64,000 bases of DNA from assembly GCA_964525605.1 (NCBI GenBank), contig CAZGKT010000013.1, positions 1-64,000 of the forward strand, given 5' to 3'. Source of the stretch: CAVTWJ01 sp964525605. GTDB lineage: Bacteria > Oederibacteriota > Muellerivitia > Muellerivitales > Muellerivitaceae. The stretch's first letter is position 1; each line of letters starts with the position of its first letter. Positions 34,559-42,926 of the stretch are shown piece by piece. Position numbers and translations under genes: made by a program. The notes under the pieces are model-generated. The model was not told where the DNA came from and searched no databases. It was given only the letters and a program-made list of their open reading frames with translations.

Positions 34559-34681
34559 CCGGCTTCGCTTTCAACCCTAGGATTTGTGTTTAAGGTGTTT
34601 CAAAAGTCTTTCCTGAATATTTCCTTGTTTGTTTTTCTCCTTTTCCCTTGGGGAGTCCCGGGGAGTCGGTAAAATGAATCC

Positions 34682-35623
34682 ATGAACTCATCCGCTTCTT
34701 CAACCCAGGCCGCTGTTCGGTACCGTGAGGTCTCGAGGGTCCTTGGGATTACTCTTGCTTCCAACCTTCTCGTTTCCTTCGGAAAAATCGCCGTTGGGAT
34801 CGTAGTGAATTCGCTTTCCATGGTGGCGGACGGGGTTCATTCGCTTCTGGACGCGGCGGCCAACGTGGTGGGGCTATTGAGCGTTTCGGTGGCCTCCAAA
34901 CCCGCCGACGAAGATCATCCCTACGGCCATCAAAAGTTCGAGGTGGTCGCGGCCCTGGTGATCGCCATCCTCATGGGGGTGGCTTGTGTCGAAATTTTGG
35001 AAAGGGTGCTTGGACGTTTTTTTTCGGGTGGCGCGCCTCCCGATCCCAATCTTCTTTCCTTCGTGGTCATGGGGGTCGCCATGGCGATCAGCGCCTGGAT
35101 TTCTTGGTTCGAGGCCAAAAAATCAAAGGCGCTGGGAAGTTCTCTTCTGGCCGCCGATAGCGCCCATACGGGAACGGATACCCTTTCCTGTGGAGCGGTT
35201 TTCGCGGCACTGGCGGGGGCCCATTTTGGCTTTGCCTGGATCGATTGGGTGGCATCCCTGATCGTCGTGGTTATTGTGGCCCGGGCAGCTCTCCATATCA
35301 TCCGCCAGGCCATGGGAGTTTTATCGGACCAGGTGATGATCGACCCGAACCGAATTTCTGAGGTTGTTCGCGGGGTCCCCGGAATCTTGGCCTGCCATAA
35401 GGTTCGAAGCCATGGCATGCCGGGCCATATTCATGTGGATCTCCATATTCAAGTGAGTCCCACCATGACCATCTCCGAGTCCCACGCCCTGACCCACAGG
35501 GTTATTGGGGTAGTGAAGGAGACCCTGCTTGGCGTGCAGGAGGTTTTTGTTCACACCGAACCAGCCAAACCAGAGGATTTGCAGGGGACGAAAAAAGAAA
35601 TATCTTCCACCGACAGGATTTGA
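34682..35623 (+). CDS. Cation diffusion facilitator family transporter
   Basis: 313 aa, six transmembrane helices in the first 210 residues and a cytoplasmic metal-binding C-terminal domain (about 215-300). The zinc-site motifs are present in helices 2 and 5: DGVHSLLDA (near 43-51) and DSAHTGTDT (near 158-166), both HxxxD. The typical HPYGHQKFE loop follows helix 2. FieF/MamB-type proteins export Zn(II), Fe(II) or Mn(II) against protons. The HxxxD pattern does not settle the metal. Confidence 0.92.
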   Translation: MNSSASSTQAAVRYREVSRVLGITLASNLLVSFGKIAVGIVVNSLSMVADGVHSLLDAAANVVGLLSVSVASKPADEDHPYGHQKFEVVAALVIAILMGVACVEILERVLGRFFSGGAPPDPNLLSFVVMGVAMAISAWISWFEAKKSKALGSSLLAADSAHTGTDTLSCGAVFAALAGAHFGFAWIDWVASLIVVVIVARAALHIIRQAMGVLSDQVMIDPNRISEVVRGVPGILACHKVRSHGMPGHIHVDLHIQVSPTMTISESHALTHRVIGVVKETLLGVQEVFVHTEPAKPEDLQGTKKEISSTDRI

Positions 35624-35741
35624 AACATTACCCAAACCAAATTTGCCTATGCCGAACCGAAGAGTTCTGGTTGATAGACCAACTGCCTTATAATGTCCCC
35701 ATGGATCTCAAAACCACCTTATTGAGTGGATGTAAATTGAC

Positions 35742-36329
35742 ATGAAAAAAAGACCGATTGTTTATGTCATTGCCGGGCCGAACGGCACAGGAAAAACAAC
35801 GTTCGCCACCCAATACCTTCCCAAAATCGCGGATTGCCGCAATTTCATTAACGCCGATTTAATCGCAAAAGGGTTATCACCCTTCGATGTGGATGCGGCC
35901 GCGATGCAGGCTGGGCGGCTTTTCCTGGAAAATATTCGTGAGCAGGTTCGACGGGGAACTGATTTTGGTTTTGAAACCACCCTTTCCGGCATCGGCTATG
36001 TGAAACTTTTTGAGGAACTGTGGAAAAAAGGATATGCCCTGAAACTTTTTTTTCTTTGGATTCCTGGCGTGGCTTTGTCCCTCAAACGAATATCCAATCG
36101 CGTGAGATTAGGCGGGCATAACGTGCCTGCGGAGGTGGTGAAACGCCGTTTCGTCAAAGGATTGAACAACCTTTTCAACACCTACATGGGATTGGTCGAT
36201 TATTGCGCGATATTCGATAATTCATCTTCCGCCCCTAAGATGGTGTATGAAAGACATGGGGAAAAAGAAGACATCATTCTTCCGGAAATCTACGCTAATA
36301 TTATTGGGATGCTGGAGGAAAGAAAATGA
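35742..36329 (+). CDS. Zeta toxin-like P-loop kinase
   Basis: 195 aa. P-loop AGPNGTGKTTFA near residues 11-22, FINADLIAKGL near 35-45, FGFETTLSG near 75-83 and the lid region RISNRVRLGGHNVP near 119-132. This is the zeta-toxin/UDP-GlcNAc-kinase-like family that can poison peptidoglycan precursor synthesis. A small gene overlaps its stop by 4 bp, the layout of a toxin-antitoxin pair, though the order (toxin first) differs from classical epsilon-zeta. Kinase activity on another substrate is possible. Confidence 0.85.
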   Translation: MKKRPIVYVIAGPNGTGKTTFATQYLPKIADCRNFINADLIAKGLSPFDVDAAAMQAGRLFLENIREQVRRGTDFGFETTLSGIGYVKLFEELWKKGYALKLFFLWIPGVALSLKRISNRVRLGGHNVPAEVVKRRFVKGLNNLFNTYMGLVDYCAIFDNSSSAPKMVYERHGEKEDIILPEIYANIIGMLEERK

Positions 36330-36640
36330 AAGTGACCAAGAAGCCCTCGAAAGAAGGGCGGCTCGCTGAGAAAGCCCTGCAAATGGCCGTGGACGGGGCG
36401 ATTGAGGAACATCGACGCATGGGAATTCCCATCGCAGTGATGAAAGACGGCAAAGCGGTTTATGTAAATGTGGTCCGAATCTCCAAGTCGAAAAAACATA
36501 AAAATGGATTGGGCGCTATGCCAACCCCCGGTTTGAATTTATTGAGGGTCGGCATAGATGAAAAATCAGCTCCTGCCCGCAGAAGCTTTAGCGTAGGTGG
36601 GGTTGTTCGTGAATCCAAAAAGCACTACAAAACCAAATGA
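36326..36640 (+). CDS. Small partner of the zeta-like toxin (putative antitoxin)
   Basis: 104 aa. The first 52 residues (LAEKALQMAVDGAIEEHRRM..IPIAVMKDGKAVYV) match the short proteins usually encoded next to stand-alone zeta-like kinases. Those are normally 60-80 aa; here a tail of about 40 residues (from PTPGLNLLRV on) has an odd composition. It is encoded across an inverted repeat (CTATGCCAACCC at 36516-36527 and GGGTCGGCATAG at 36546-36557), as though the 3' end was replaced by intergenic repeat sequence. The stop overlaps the ftsE start. Confidence 0.7.
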   Translation: MKVTKKPSKEGRLAEKALQMAVDGAIEEHRRMGIPIAVMKDGKAVYVNVVRISKSKKHKNGLGAMPTPGLNLLRVGIDEKSAPARRSFSVGGVVRESKKHYKTK

Positions 36641-37332
36641 AAATACAGGCTTTCCACCTTACGAAGGTTCATCCTTCGGGCGCCAAGGTACTTGATGACG
36701 CCTTTTTTTCTTTTTCCGAAGCCTCCTTCAACATCATTCTGGGCGAGAACAACAGCGGCAAAAGCACGCTGTTGAAAATGCTCGCGGGAGAAGATAAACC
36801 CACTTCGGGCGTTTTGCGGGTGGGTTTGGGCGACCCCTATACCCTGTCGGCCAAGGAAAAAAGGGAATGGCTGAACGAAGTGGGCATGTTCTTCCCCGAT
36901 CTTTCTCTTTTTCCCGATAAGACCGTGAAAGAGAACATCCTCTTCACGCTTCAACTCAAGGGCATCCACCCGCAAGGCCAGGAGGAATCCATCCACAAAC
37001 TTCTGGAACACGCGGGACTGTCCGAAAAAATGAATTCCAAACCCGCTGATCTTTCCTCCGGTCAACAGCGAATGGTCCTGGCCCTGCGGGCCATGATTTT
37101 CCGGCCCAAACTGTTTTTGGGCGACGAACCTCTCCAAGGTCTGGACCCGTTCGCGACGCAGGTGCTGTTGCGCTTGCTGGGTGAATTGCGCAAAACGGGG
37201 ACAACGCTGGTCATCACTTCCCGCCATGCCTTTCCGGAGGTGGAGGAGACGCTTCCTTCCCTGAAGGGAATTCTCCAATGGCACCGGCTGGCGGAAGGGC
37301 GACTCATTCCCTGGGAAGGCAAGGCCTCATGA
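36637..37332 (+). CDS. ftsE: FtsE cell-division ABC transporter ATPase
   Basis: 231 aa ABC ATPase: Walker A GENNSGKST (near residues 36-44; Asn-Ser where most FtsE have Ser-Gly-Ala), signature SSGQQRM (near 141-147) and Walker B LFLGDEPLQGLDP (near 161-173). With FtsX directly downstream it controls septal peptidoglycan hydrolases. The sequence is more divergent than most FtsE. The ATG overlaps the putative antitoxin stop and its own stop overlaps ftsX. Confidence 0.88.
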   Translation: MKIQAFHLTKVHPSGAKVLDDAFFSFSEASFNIILGENNSGKSTLLKMLAGEDKPTSGVLRVGLGDPYTLSAKEKREWLNEVGMFFPDLSLFPDKTVKENILFTLQLKGIHPQGQEESIHKLLEHAGLSEKMNSKPADLSSGQQRMVLALRAMIFRPKLFLGDEPLQGLDPFATQVLLRLLGELRKTGTTLVITSRHAFPEVEETLPSLKGILQWHRLAEGRLIPWEGKAS

Positions 37333-38231
37333 ACCCCTGGCAAAAACTGGTTTATGTACTCAAGGAAGGATTGAGCCAGTTGGTCCGGTTTCCCGGACTA
37401 TCCATGGCGGTGGTGGTGATTGTTGCGGCGGCCCTCGTTCAGCTTTCCCTTTTTCTGGGTCTTTCCAAGGTTTTGGACAACGCGCTTCTTTCGGCCCGGC
37501 AGAAATTTGAAATGGCGGTTTTCTTGACTCCGGCTGCGGGACCGGGTGACCTCCAAAGGCTCCAAACTCGTCTGACCTCCGATGTCCGTGTGGCTTCCGT
37601 GCGGGTGATCGGGAAAGACGAAGCCTTGAAGGATTTCAGAAAGGACCCCGATGTGGACCGCATGGTTCAGGCCTTGGGGGAAAACCCGCTGACCGACTCC
37701 ATCAGCGTGGTCTTGAAAAAGGATGTATCGGAAAAAATCGATGACCTGGCGGAGGACCTGAAAAAGGATCCGGCCGTGGAAGAAGTGAATTATGGCAAGG
37801 GGGAATGGGAGGCGGTCTCCAACCTGAGCCGATTGGCCAGCTGGGTGGGATGGATTTTGGGGGGATTCGTTTTCATTACGGCTTTATTCATTGTTTCCAA
37901 CGCTTTGTCCCTGGCCCTTTGGGCCCGGAGGGAAGAATGGGTCTTGCTCTCGCGCCTGGGGGCGCCGGCTTGGATGCGGTGGGGTCCCTATTTGTGGGAA
38001 GGACTGCTCAAGGGGTTGTTGGGTGCCGTCATCGGCATCCTGATCATGGAAATCTTCAAAAGTACCCTGAGCTGGTTTTTGCCCAAGAGCGGGGGAATGG
38101 AGATCTTCCTCAACCTGCCGGGAATCGATTGGAGCAGTCTTTATCTGACCCTTGTTTTGCTGGGGAGCTTGCTGGGTTTTGCCGGCGCGCTATGGGCCAT
38201 CCAGAAAAAATGGGTTCGCGAACTGCACTGA
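37329..38231 (+). CDS. ftsX: FtsX cell-division permease-like protein
   Basis: 300 aa from the ATG at 37329 (ATGA overlap with ftsE). An earlier in-frame ATG at 37278 lies inside ftsE. Four membrane helices: near residues 22-44, 172-196, 217-240 and 265-287. A periplasmic loop (about 45-170) follows the first helix and contacts the hydrolase activator. The family transmits ATP hydrolysis by FtsE to EnvC-type proteins; an envC-like gene follows. Confidence 0.93.
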   Translation: MNPWQKLVYVLKEGLSQLVRFPGLSMAVVVIVAAALVQLSLFLGLSKVLDNALLSARQKFEMAVFLTPAAGPGDLQRLQTRLTSDVRVASVRVIGKDEALKDFRKDPDVDRMVQALGENPLTDSISVVLKKDVSEKIDDLAEDLKKDPAVEEVNYGKGEWEAVSNLSRLASWVGWILGGFVFITALFIVSNALSLALWARREEWVLLSRLGAPAWMRWGPYLWEGLLKGLLGAVIGILIMEIFKSTLSWFLPKSGGMEIFLNLPGIDWSSLYLTLVLLGSLLGFAGALWAIQKKWVRELH

Positions 38232-38256
38232 GGTAAATGTAAGTATTCAGACCGGA

Positions 38257-38290
38257 CAAACCTACGGCCAACACGAAGACACAAAGATAA
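38257..38290 (+). repeat. Family A half element (A4, left arm only)
   Basis: ACAAACCTACGGCCAACACG at 38257-38276, continuing AAGACACAAAGATA, matches the left arms of A3 and A5. No family A right arm follows; a complete family C copy starts 53 bp later. It begins 25 bp after the ftsX stop. Confidence 0.75.
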
Positions 38291-38318
38291 CAAGTGAACC
38301 TAGAATATTTACGGAACC

Positions 38319-39746
38319 ATGCACTTGACGAACTTTCAAGATAAACCCTCTCCCCTCGAGGGAGAGGGTAGGGTGAGGGGTGCATTACTAGAGAAATTCT
38401 CCCCTCATCCCATCCTTCTCCCTCAAGGGGAGAAGGGGAAACAAAAAAACAATCTTTCGCGAGGTATTCCAGTTAAAGCCATAAAAATTATTCATCATTA
38501 TTGTTGGTTCTTTCTTCTGCTTTTTATTATGGTGGCATTCTCCGTGCTAGCCCAAGAACCGCCCGCGCCAGCCGACACACCCGTTTCCACGCCCTCGGAC
38601 CTGGCGACCGTGAACCAGAACCTTCACCAAAACAAGAAAAGCCTCGAGGAGATCCAGAAGCAAATTAAGGAACACAATAAGATCAAGAGCCAAACCGAAG
38701 CCAAGGAAAAAAACGTCCTTTCACGGCTTCAACGGGTAGACCAGGCCCTGGGAAAATTACGCCGGGAAAAAGAGGCCAACCAGGAAGAGCTGGATGAAAC
38801 CCGCGACCGCTTGGACCGCCTTCAGTCAAACAAGGCCCAGAATCGATTGCTTCTGGAACAGGACCGGACCCTTTTGAAAGAGAGGCTTCGGGCCCTTTAT
38901 CGGATGTCCTTCCGAACGCCCCTGTTGGGCGGTCTGCTCTCGAGTGAGAATCCTTCCGATCTGGCGCGCAAACTCAAGTTCGAGACCCTGCTGGCCCAAA
39001 GCAACGAAAAACTTATGGACCAAACCATGGAAAACGAAACCGCGCTGGAAACGGCTTCGACCGACTGGAAGTTGGAAGAACAACGCAAGGAACGGATCTT
39101 GACCGCCCAGGGCCGCAAAGAGAAAGAAATAGGGCGGGAAAAAAATAATCGAGCGGTGGTTTTAGCCTCCCTCAAGCGTCAAAAAGAGAGTCAGGAACAG
39201 TGGATCGCCGAGCTCAACGAAGCCGCAGGAGACCTCCAGCAAAAGGTTTCCATGCTGTTGAGCCAGGCTCAGACGATCAGCCAGGAAGCGGCCGTGGTTC
39301 CTCCTCCTGTAGCGGGGGTTGGGTTAAAAGTGGTTCGGGGCAGAATCCCCTGGCCCGTTTCAGGAAAAATCATGCTCTCCTTCGGGAAAAGCCGGAACAA
39401 AGAATTCAACGAAATGGTTGAAAATACCGGCATCCAGATTGCCGCCCCGCAGGGAACGCCTTTTCGGGCCGTGGCGAAGGGAAAAGTACGCTACGCCGAT
39501 TGGTTTAAAGGTTATGGAAAACTGGTGATTTTAGACCATGGCAAAGGGTATTATTCCCTCTACGCTCAGGCCGCCGAAATCAGTGTGGCCGAGGGTACGG
39601 AAGTCGCCCAGGGCCAGATCTTGGGGACCGTGGGAGACACCGGCTCGCTTTACGCCGACCAGTGGGGAACCAGTCTTTATTTTGAGATCCGCCAGAACGG
39701 CATTCCCCAGGATCCGGTACGGTGGCTGAAACGCCAGCATGAATAG
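38319..39746 (+). CDS. envC: EnvC-like murein hydrolase activator (degenerate LytM domain)
   Basis: 475 aa from ATG 38319, but the true start is unsure. The first 45 residues are translated family C repeat (KPSPLEGEGRVRG...). A signal peptide follows (VKAIKI..FLLLFIMVAFSVLA-QE, about 52-79) with no good start codon just before it. Then come a long coiled-coil (about 95-320) and a LytM/M23 domain (about 340-470). All zinc-ligand positions are replaced: the HxGxD site reads NTGIQI, the YAHL site YAQAAE and the HFE site YFEIR. Loss of zinc sites is known for EnvC, which activates amidases and does not cut by itself. Neighbours ftsEX and yibQ support the assignment. Confidence 0.9.
   Translation: MHLTNFQDKPSPLEGEGRVRGALLEKFSPHPILLPQGEKGKQKNNLSRGIPVKAIKIIHHYCWFFLLLFIMVAFSVLAQEPPAPADTPVSTPSDLATVNQNLHQNKKSLEEIQKQIKEHNKIKSQTEAKEKNVLSRLQRVDQALGKLRREKEANQEELDETRDRLDRLQSNKAQNRLLLEQDRTLLKERLRALYRMSFRTPLLGGLLSSENPSDLARKLKFETLLAQSNEKLMDQTMENETALETASTDWKLEEQRKERILTAQGRKEKEIGREKNNRAVVLASLKRQKESQEQWIAELNEAAGDLQQKVSMLLSQAQTISQEAAVVPPPVAGVGLKVVRGRIPWPVSGKIMLSFGKSRNKEFNEMVENTGIQIAAPQGTPFRAVAKGKVRYADWFKGYGKLVILDHGKGYYSLYAQAAEISVAEGTEVAQGQILGTVGDTGSLYADQWGTSLYFEIRQNGIPQDPVRWLKRQHE
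38343..38440 (+). repeat. Family C inverted-repeat element, gene-free copy C2
   Basis: Left arm CCCTCTCCCCTCGAGGGAGA at 38346-38365 continuing GGGTAGGGTGAGGGG; right arm CCCCTCATCCCATCCTTCTC at 38401-38420 continuing CCTCAAGGGGAGAAGGGG. The arms are about 38 bp each and separated by only about 17 bp. They correspond to the arms of C1, without the DUF559 gene. The copy overlaps the 5' end of the envC frame. Confidence 0.88.
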
Positions 39747-39830
39747 GCGTCCTTCCTTCCGGGGGCCGCGCTGGGCCCCGTTTGATGTTCTTGACCGTGA
39801 AATTTGAAAAAAGTAGGTGTTAGGCCCGGT

Positions 39831-39974
39831 AAACCTACGGCCAACACGAAGACACAAAGACACCAAGAAAGGCTTGTTTTTATGATTGAAAACTCAAATA
39901 AAAACAAAAGCTTGAACCATCCAAATCTTTGGTCTTACTTTGTGTCTTCGTGTCTTTGTGTTGGATGTTGTTTT
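39831..39974 (+). repeat. Family A inverted-repeat element, copy A5
   Basis: Left arm AAACCTACGGCCAACACGAA at 39831-39850 then GACACAAAGACACCAAGAAA; right arm ACTTTGTGTCTTCGTGTCTT at 39937-39956 then TGTGTTGGATGTTGTTT. Stem potential is about 40 bp. It lies in the envC-ctpA spacer, 84 bp after envC and 46 bp before ctpA. No gene inside. Confidence 0.92.
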
Positions 39975-40020
39975 TTGCCTAAACGTTTGCGAAAAAGATA
40001 AACCCATTTCGGAGGATTGC

Positions 40021-41574
40021 ATGAATCGCCGTCCAAGCCTTTTCACCATCGCCGCCCTGCTCATTCTGATTTCGGGGGTGAGTTTCGCAGCCGGGACCAT
40101 GACCCAATCCACCGGCAAATCCCCGGGAACCTCGGAGGATGTGTACAAGTACCTCAACCCCTTCGTGGACGCCTTGACCATCATCCGTGAGAAATATGTG
40201 GATGAAGATAAAACCAACCCCAAGGACCTCATTTACGGAGCCATTCAGGGGATGGTCAACACCCTGGACCCCTTCAGCCAGTTCATGCCTCCTGAGGATT
40301 ACAAAGAAATGCAGACCGAAACCTCGGGTTCTTTCGGGGGATTGGGAATTGAGATCGCCGTCAAGGACGACCATTTGACGGTCATTTCCCCCATCGAGGG
40401 TACTCCGGCGGACAGGGCCGGGATCAAGGCCGGCGACAAGATCGTGAAAATTGGCGAAGAAAAAACCGACATGATGAGCATTAATGACGCGGTCAAGCGC
40501 CTACGCGGTCAAATCGGAACCAAGGTCACCATCTCGATCCTCCGGGAAGGGCTGAACGAGCCCTTTGAGGTCACCCTGGTGCGCGAGGCCATCAAAATCG
40601 AGAGCATTCACTCGTATCTCCTGCCCGATTCCATCGGGTATGTTCGCTGTTCCGAGTTCATTGACAACACCACCGACGATTTTGTGGCCGCTGTGAAAGA
40701 ACTTCAGAAGAAAAAGCCCCTCAAGGGCCTCATCGTGGACCTGCGCAACGATCCGGGCGGGCTCCTGAACGAGGCGGTCGGCGTCTCGAATTATTTCGGC
40801 CATCCCGGGGACACCATCGTGTCCACCAAGGGACGCAGCGAGAACCAGAACCAACTCTTTAAGGTGCAGGACGATGAAAAGTTCGACAAACATTTACCCG
40901 TTGTGGCAATGATCAACGAGGGAAGCGCCTCGGGCGCCGAGATCGTGGCCGGAGCCCTGAAAGATTGGAAAAGGGCCGTCCTGATCGGTTCCAAAAGTTT
41001 CGGTAAGGGCTCGGTGCAAACGATCCTGCCCTTGGACAATAGCGATGGAGCTGCCCTGCGCTTGACCATGGCGAAGTATTACACTCCCTCGGGAGTCTGC
41101 ATTCACGGCATCGGCATCGATCCGGATCTGAACCTGAAGGAGCCTGACGCCACCGAATCCACCATTAAGGTTTACAGCCAGCAGTTGGCTGAAAAATACG
41201 CGAAGAAACTGGTGGATGGAGGGCTGGAGGTCGCCCCGGGGATGACCCTTACGCCTGAGACCATGTCGGGGTTTTACGATTTCTGCGTCAAAACCGGCAA
41301 GAAGATCGATAAAGAGGAACTCAAGAAGGACGAACAATACTTGAAAACAAGCCTGCGCGTCGAATTGGTCCGAGCCAAACTAGGGGAAAAGGATGCCCGC
41401 CAGGAAGCGGTGCTGGCCGATGCCCAGGTTCTGGTCGCGGAACAAATCATCGATAACGGGGGCAAGATCAGCAAAGCCCTTTTCGCCAAGTATCCCAAGA
41501 AATCCGAGCCGGACGAGAAAGCCGGAGAAAAGAAGTTAGAAGAAGAACGCAACAAGTTGAAAGATAACGAATAG
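40021..41574 (+). CDS. ctpA: S41 C-terminal processing peptidase
   Basis: 517 aa from ATG 40021, preceded by a perfect GGAGG; an earlier ATG in the same frame (39940) lies in the repeat. Signal peptide (about residues 1-27), PDZ domain (about 95-180), and a catalytic domain with the Ser in NEGSASGAEIVAGAL (near 299-313) and the general-base Lys in SKSFGKGSVQT (near 324-334). A charged helical tail follows. The family trims periplasmic proteins and, in several bacteria, peptidoglycan hydrolases, which fits its place between envC and yibQ. Confidence 0.95.
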   Translation: MNRRPSLFTIAALLILISGVSFAAGTMTQSTGKSPGTSEDVYKYLNPFVDALTIIREKYVDEDKTNPKDLIYGAIQGMVNTLDPFSQFMPPEDYKEMQTETSGSFGGLGIEIAVKDDHLTVISPIEGTPADRAGIKAGDKIVKIGEEKTDMMSINDAVKRLRGQIGTKVTISILREGLNEPFEVTLVREAIKIESIHSYLLPDSIGYVRCSEFIDNTTDDFVAAVKELQKKKPLKGLIVDLRNDPGGLLNEAVGVSNYFGHPGDTIVSTKGRSENQNQLFKVQDDEKFDKHLPVVAMINEGSASGAEIVAGALKDWKRAVLIGSKSFGKGSVQTILPLDNSDGAALRLTMAKYYTPSGVCIHGIGIDPDLNLKEPDATESTIKVYSQQLAEKYAKKLVDGGLEVAPGMTLTPETMSGFYDFCVKTGKKIDKEELKKDEQYLKTSLRVELVRAKLGEKDARQEAVLADAQVLVAEQIIDNGGKISKALFAKYPKKSEPDEKAGEKKLEEERNKLKDNE

Positions 41575-41598
41575 TTTAAAATAACGGGGTCCAAGGCC

Positions 41599-42738
41599 AT
41601 GAATCATCGGGGGTGGGTACCCAAGGTTCTCCTGGTGGTGGTCTTGGGCCTCATTGGTTTTGCCGGCTATTACTTCTTTCTCCGGCCGGGGCCTGAGAAC
41701 CCACCCAAGCCCCTTTCCCTTCCGGTCGTTCGACACAGCCCCCAGGACGCCGAAATGCTTCGCGCGGCCCTCGAACAAAAGCTCCGCCAGCTAGGGGTGC
41801 TCAAACTGAGGGAGGGAGATATTCTTCAGAAAGATTTCACCCTCGGAAATTCGATCCTGCCCGCCTATGAAGAATCCTTTCGCCTTCCCAGCCGTTATAC
41901 GCCCGAACAACTCGCCGATCAGTTGAAGCAGGCCGCCGAATCGGTGGGCGCTTTCGAAGGACACTCGGAAACAGGAGAAGCTTCAGACCAGCAAGCCACC
42001 TATTACCGATATGTCTTCGCCTATGACGGTCAATGGACGCCGGTCACCGTGATTTTTCTTCAAACCCACAAACCGAGGCTCAGCCTGGTCATTGATGACG
42101 GGGGATACCAGAAGGGCCAGGCCTTGGAGAGCCTTTACGCTTTCAAGGTGCCGGTGACCATGGCGTTGATCCCCTCCACTGAATTCGGGAAGGAACTGGC
42201 GAAAGATGCCCCCTCCCGTGGGGTGGAAGTGATCTGCCACATGCCCATGGAAGGACATGAGAAATTTCCCAAGGGCGCCTACCCGGAGTATTTGAAACGG
42301 GGTATGGGCGAAGAGGAAGTTGAAAGAAACCTATCCGCGGCATTTGAGGTGCTTCCCGGAGTGGTGGGTTTGAACAACCACATGGGAAGTCTGGCCAGCG
42401 AGGACAAGGTCTTGATGGATGAAGTTTGCGCCTTTTTGGGGAAGAAGGGTTGTTTCTTCCTTGATTCCAGGACTTCCGCTCAAACGGTGGGCGAGCAAGA
42501 GGCGGCGCGCCTGGGATTGCTCCACACCGCGCGGGATGTGTTTCTGGATGATAAGGTGGAACCCAAAGCGATTTTGAAACAATTGGACCGGGCGATTGCC
42601 ATCGCCAAGAAAAGAGGCCATGCGGTGGCCATCGGCCATTTCAAGGCCGTGACGCTGGCAACCCTATTGAAAGCCATCCCGAAAATTCAAGAAGAAGGCG
42701 TGCAGTTGGTCTACCTGTCCGAGGTTGTGGGAGATTAA
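41599..42738 (+). CDS. YibQ-like divergent polysaccharide deacetylase
   Basis: 379 aa. One N-terminal membrane helix (about residues 8-28), an alpha/beta region (about 45-150) and the divergent deacetylase domain (about 155-378) starting LSLVIDDGGYQ, with HMPMEGHEKFP near 214-224 and NNHMGSLAS near 258-266. The fold is NodB-like with an altered metal site. In E. coli yibQ lies next to envC, and the same company is kept here (ftsEX-envC-ctpA-yibQ). Enzymatic activity in this family is not established. Confidence 0.88.
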   Translation: MNHRGWVPKVLLVVVLGLIGFAGYYFFLRPGPENPPKPLSLPVVRHSPQDAEMLRAALEQKLRQLGVLKLREGDILQKDFTLGNSILPAYEESFRLPSRYTPEQLADQLKQAAESVGAFEGHSETGEASDQQATYYRYVFAYDGQWTPVTVIFLQTHKPRLSLVIDDGGYQKGQALESLYAFKVPVTMALIPSTEFGKELAKDAPSRGVEVICHMPMEGHEKFPKGAYPEYLKRGMGEEEVERNLSAAFEVLPGVVGLNNHMGSLASEDKVLMDEVCAFLGKKGCFFLDSRTSAQTVGEQEAARLGLLHTARDVFLDDKVEPKAILKQLDRAIAIAKKRGHAVAIGHFKAVTLATLLKAIPKIQEEGVQLVYLSEVVGD

Positions 42739-42747
42739 AACCTATTT

Positions 42748-42907
42748 CATCGCGAAGACGCGGAGAAATACGATTGAAATTGATAAAAACGGATAACCGT
42801 GATGTATTCACCTTCCCTCAGGGGGAGAGGTTTCTGGGAGTGAGTTGCCAAACGGGCATAGTTTCTAATAATTTTTCTTTCGTTGTTCTCCGCGTCTCTG
42901 CGGTAAA
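42748..42907 (+). repeat. Family B inverted-repeat element, copy B2, with a family C remnant inside
   Basis: Left arm CATCGCGAAGACGCGGAGAA at 42748-42767; right arm TTCTCCGCGTCTCTGCGGTA at 42886-42905. The interior holds CCTTCCCTCAGGGGGAGAGG near 42812-42831 followed by TTTCTGGGAGTGAG, a degraded family C half, suggesting nesting. The element begins 10 bp after the yibQ-like stop and ends 19 bp before the tsaD start. Confidence 0.85.
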
Positions 42908-42926
42908 TCGGTTTGAAGGATTTTAA

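Noticed and set aside
39940..40020. Longer ctpA starting at ATG 39940
   Set aside because: The extra residues come partly from the repeat; ATG 40021 has a perfect GGAGG and a proper signal peptide.
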